From positions 186,001 through 250,000 of the forward strand of contig JAEURP010000009.1 in assembly GCA_016788585.1 (NCBI GenBank): 64,000 nt of DNA, written 5' to 3'. Shown piece after piece: positions 62,101 through 64,000 of the stretch; positions within the stretch are counted from its first letter, which is position 1; each line of letters starts with the position of its first letter. Under the pieces are notes generated by a model. The model ran no database searches. It was not told where the DNA came from and saw nothing but the letters and a program-made list of their open reading frames with translations. Made by a program: the position numbers and the translations under genes. This DNA is from Chthonomonas sp. GTDB lineage: Bacteria > Armatimonadota > Fimbriimonadia > Fimbriimonadales > Fimbriimonadaceae.

Positions 62101-62518
62101 TTACGATGGGCTCGCTGGCGCTATCAATCTTGCTGACCGACGGCGCGAGAGCCTCTTGCGGCAGCTCGGAAACAATGCCGTCCACCTTGGACCGAACGTC
62201 ATTGAGGGCCGCATCCATGTTCGTGCCGATTTCAAAGTTGGCTACAACGATCGAGACTCCTTCTTGCGAGGTCGACGTGAGTTCAAGAAGGCCGTTAACG
62301 CCCGAGATTGCCTCTTCAACACGGCGGCTGATGAGGGTGTTGATTTCTTCAGGGCCAGCGCCGGGATAAACCGTGCTGATCGTGACGACGCCGAATTGAA
62401 CTTCGGGGTTGTCCTCAACGCGCATCGAGCACGATGCAAAGAGCCCGCCGAACACGGCGAGACACATCAACATAAAAATGAAGATGGGCCGTGTGATGGC
62501 GAGTTTGGTTAGCCCCAT
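59114..62518 (-). CDS. RND (HAE1) efflux pump with extra transmembrane hairpin
   Basis: A 1134-residue inner-membrane RND transporter that exports drugs or amphiphiles with proton antiport. It has the two large periplasmic loops and the relay residues Asp404/Asp405 in LVDDSIVVLENI plus the lysine in GLVGKNAILLVDYAN. RLRPIMMTTLAVILGMFPVA is typical of the family. After the seventh helix (532-550) there is an insertion (about 554-625) with two further hydrophobic helices (about 566-588 and 596-617) around a positive MRKFRPR loop, not found in AcrB-type pumps; topology stays consistent. It shares a TAATG junction with the adaptor gene. No outer-membrane factor is in the window. Confidence 0.9.
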   Translation of the reverse strand: MGLTKLAITRPIFIFMLMCLAVFGGLFASCSMRVEDNPEVQFGVVTISTVYPGAGPEEINTLISRRVEEAISGVNGLLELTSTSQEGVSIVVANFEIGTNMDAALNDVRSKVDGIVSELPQEALAPSVSKIDSASEPIVTMSLSSDRLSPRELRTLTDDKIADRFARIKGVAQVEVSGGEEREIQVRVKKDRLVSYGIGIADVQRAIAQATLNVPAGRVVSPDEEISVRVLGEFKSTEDIKNTIIRISDPKEQGSGASVRLSDIAEVVDTQAEKRQFDLVDGKPSVIVSIQKAREGNAVQIAGGVHAMTPALEKEFGVKFVTTQDTSIQVAESVDDLKLTLIIGIILVTAIIYLFLHNLRGTLIVAIAIPVCLLATFIVLAITGNTLNNMTLLAMSLAIGVLVDDSIVVLENIYRHLQMGEDPTTAAINGRGEIGLAAIAITLADVVVFLPMAFMGGVVGQFFRPLGIAFAAAVMISLFVSFTVTPMLASRWYKEGEDVEHQGGKFARWFDGRFEALQETYARGLEWALNRRWFVFISGFVLLLGVGLFIGGGSASSPKDAVSHGGLMGIMMITMVVAAIGFVCNLLFMRKFRPRVLWGAVLFALVFPLFSFAGYQYAQWKGSALFGVEFVPPTDQGNINVTAELAPNATLEQTQAVVKKLEAIVAKHPEVHTYVTKIGSWSGTFGGAGGSSGSNLASIRIKLKDRTAILDKLTPWINHHDKTRSQRDTSVVADLTASIGKVTGAKVNVAAAGGFAFGAPIQMSFASDNRELLAKTTSRIVSLLSDGAIKGVISPEVSSKPGKPEYRAIPDRDRMADAGVSTSDIAMTMRMLYEGNDDVKLRELGREYPIRVMMDLDDRNNPDLISQVPVTFSQGSPVYLPQVARLEPGVTVDKVERRNRQEEIRITANLLPGFAAGTVQDEITAWIKKEQLLPEGITKKDLGQADAQQRETLFLFQTLFIGLFLVYMVLASLYDNLLYPFIIQLAQPQAFVGALLALVLTDKSLNIVGFIGLIALVGLVGKNAILLVDYANTMRGRGENRHDALVSAGRTRLRPIMMTTLAVILGMFPVALAIGRGSEFRETLGIIIIGGIALSTMLTLLVIPCSYTIFDDMSNLLTRWMGRKPAPSELLKRD

Positions 62519-63957
62519 TACTTCTTGGCGCCCTCAACCCGAACGGTCGTGCCGCCGACAACCAAAGTCTGTCCTTGGATGATCACCTGGTCGCCTTCCG
62601 AGACTCCAGAGACCACCACTCGGCCCGCCTGGGTCAAGCTCGGCGTTACCATGCGCTTAACTGCCTTGCCGTCATCCACAACGTAAACATATTTGGAGCC
62701 TTCGTCACCCAGCATGGCGCCGGACGGGATCGTGATGGCGTCGGGAATTTGGTCGGTCTCAACTTTTGCACGGGCAAACATGCCGACCTTCATGTCGGGT
62801 GGGTTGCCGCTGATCGTGATGCGAACCTTATAGAGTCGACCCAGTGATTCGGAGTTTGGCGAGATGGCCGCGACTATGCCGCTGAACATCCGGTTTTGGA
62901 GGGCGCTCAACTCGATGGCCATTGGCATGCCAAGCTTGACCTTTGCGATTTTCACCTCGGGTACCTCGCCTTCAAAATAGATCCCCTGTTCGCCTACCAG
63001 GCGGACTACAGGTGTGCCCGGACCAACGAAGGTTCCGATCTGAACTGGCTTGCCAGAGACCTTGCCCGAGAACGGTGCACGGATGATCGCGTCGTCCACG
63101 GCCTGTTGGGCAAGGTCCACTGCATCTCGAGCTGAAGCCACTTGGGCTCGCGCCGCGACGACGCGATCTTGCGACTGAACATCGAGCCGCTGATTGGCCA
63201 GCGCGCTTTGTAGTTGCTCTCGAGCTGCCGAAACTTGGCTCTCAAGTGCTCTGACATCTTCGGGGCGCGCGGCGCTTTGGGCCAAATTGTTGGCCTCCAA
63301 TGCGCTTTCATATTGAGCCAGTGCGTTCGCATAGGTTTGGCGATACCTATCGAAATCTCGTTCGCTAATCGCGCCCTCGTCGAGAAGCTTCTGCCCGCGT
63401 TCGAGGTCCTTCCGTGCGATATCGAGGTTTGTCTTGGCCGCGCGAAGTTGGGCCTCGGCTTGCCTCTTTTCCTCGGAGCGCGCGCCATTACGCGCCTTCA
63501 GCAAGTTAGCTTCAGCCGAGGCCAACTGGGCTCGGGCCGCTCGCACAGCGGCATTCGACCTCTGAGGAGCAACCATCGCCTCGGTCTCGGCTTGGCGCTG
63601 GGCCGCTAGAGCCGCGTTGAGTTGTGCCTGTGCTTGCCGAACGCGGGTCTGAGCTTCTCGAGAATCTTGGCGAGCCAAGACTTGGTCGGCGACAACTGTG
63701 TCGCCGTCCTTAACAGATACGGAGACAAGCCTACCTCCGACCTTGGCGCCTACTTCAGAATCTTCGTTGCTGGTTAAGGACCCGGTCACTTCGAGCAGGA
63801 CAGCAAATGGCTTGGCAATCGCTGTCTCGACCCGGACCGGTACGACCTGGTCGGCGAGTACTTCTTGTGTCTTTTTTGCCTGAGCTTGGGCATCTCGGTT
63901 AACGCAACCGACCAAAACAAGCGAAGCAAGGAGTGGAACAATGATCAAGCGGTTCAT
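62518..63957 (-). CDS. RND periplasmic adaptor lipoprotein
   Basis: The 479-residue membrane-fusion protein links the RND pump to an outer-membrane channel. A lipobox LVLVGC gives lipidated Cys18. The barrel-sandwich hybrid halves (about 50-95 and 290-330; VGAKVGGRLVSVSVKDGDTV and IRAPFSGKVSG) flank an unusually long alpha-helical coiled-coil hairpin (about 95-285) rich in Ala/Gln/Arg, followed by a beta-barrel domain. The long hairpin suggests reach across a thick periplasm or direct contact with a TolC-like channel. It is the first complete gene of the operon and overlaps its upstream neighbour by ATGA. Confidence 0.9.
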   Translation of the reverse strand: MNRLIIVPLLASLVLVGCVNRDAQAQAKKTQEVLADQVVPVRVETAIAKPFAVLLEVTGSLTSNEDSEVGAKVGGRLVSVSVKDGDTVVADQVLARQDSREAQTRVRQAQAQLNAALAAQRQAETEAMVAPQRSNAAVRAARAQLASAEANLLKARNGARSEEKRQAEAQLRAAKTNLDIARKDLERGQKLLDEGAISERDFDRYRQTYANALAQYESALEANNLAQSAARPEDVRALESQVSAAREQLQSALANQRLDVQSQDRVVAARAQVASARDAVDLAQQAVDDAIIRAPFSGKVSGKPVQIGTFVGPGTPVVRLVGEQGIYFEGEVPEVKIAKVKLGMPMAIELSALQNRMFSGIVAAISPNSESLGRLYKVRITISGNPPDMKVGMFARAKVETDQIPDAITIPSGAMLGDEGSKYVYVVDDGKAVKRMVTPSLTQAGRVVVSGVSEGDQVIIQGQTLVVGGTTVRVEGAKK

Positions 63958-64000
63958 GGGTTTGCAGGAGGTAAGTTGTCGGAGCCGATCGCCCTCTTCA
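63954..64000 (-). CDS. Partial upstream gene, C-terminus only
   Basis: On the minus strand a frame that enters from the right edge reads KRAIGSDNLPPANP and stops at the TGA overlapping the adaptor ATG (ATGA). The pattern matches other coupled pairs here. In RND operons the upstream gene is often a TetR regulator or TolC-type channel, but the fragment is too short to choose between them. Confidence 0.4.
   Translation of the reverse strand, partial: KRAIGSDNLPPANP

Overview
The window looks like chromosomal DNA of a Gram-negative-type (diderm) bacterium. It encodes a KdsD-type sugar-phosphate isomerase (Kdo/LPS pathway), an RND efflux pump with a periplasmic adaptor, a type IV pilus secretin with its PilMNOP alignment complex, and many signal-peptide proteins. 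Prepilins whose N-terminal helix continues into an FPVFARARDN-like stretch, beside giant secreted beta-propeller proteins, are a style I associate with Armatimonadota (Fimbriimonadia-like). That placement is inference from gene style, not from a marker gene. Genes are packed tightly, with many ATGA/GTGA/TTGA overlaps, frequent GTG/TTG starts and weak or absent Shine-Dalgarno sequences. I see no IS element, prophage, CRISPR array or rRNA.
Layout. 1-1755 (minus): GH57 glucan branching enzyme with the start of a translationally coupled gene running off the left edge. 1756-2289: GC-rich hairpin-bearing stretch with one doubtful secreted ORF. 2290-6308 (plus): tRNA-Ala(GGC), then a coupled run of acyltransferase E2, class-I amidotransferase-like hydrolase, biotinyl-domain protein, unknown protein and HMG-CoA lyase, probably acyl-CoA/branched-chain catabolism. 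6196-10685 (minus): membrane protein, GT4 glycosyltransferase, helix-turn-helix protein, QueA, HAD phosphatase. 10752-19360: secreted protein, thymidine kinase, membrane protein, RNase G/E, an OmpR-type two-component system followed by a Spy/CpxP-like Gly/Pro-repeat protein, and a 5'-nucleotidase.
19361-49630 (plus) is a 30-kb type IV pilus locus: pilT, pilC, pilD; then a cassette with the order and N-terminal signatures of a minor-pilin/PilY1 operon (FimU-, PilV-, PilW-, PilX-like, then two PilY1-like proteins), in which most members are enlarged to 662-2286 residues and several carry calcium-loop motifs; then pilM, pilN, pilO, a PilP-like lipoprotein, a stand-alone secretin N-domain protein and the secretin. 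pilB and an obvious major pilin are not here. This cassette is the most interesting system in the window: it appears to build a calcium-responsive pilus tip with very large surface subunits.
49687-55171 (plus): aroK, aroB, small membrane protein, a PASTA-domain pseudokinase, rpe, small membrane protein, ribD, all coupled. pilMNOPQ-aroKB is a gene order also known from Gammaproteobacteria. 55238-64000: pdxT (minus) divergent from an arginase-family gene coupled to kdsD (plus), then purA (minus) with a perfect 13-bp hairpin next to its start codon, and an RND pump operon (minus) whose inner-membrane protein appears to carry an extra transmembrane hairpin; its upstream gene runs off the right edge.
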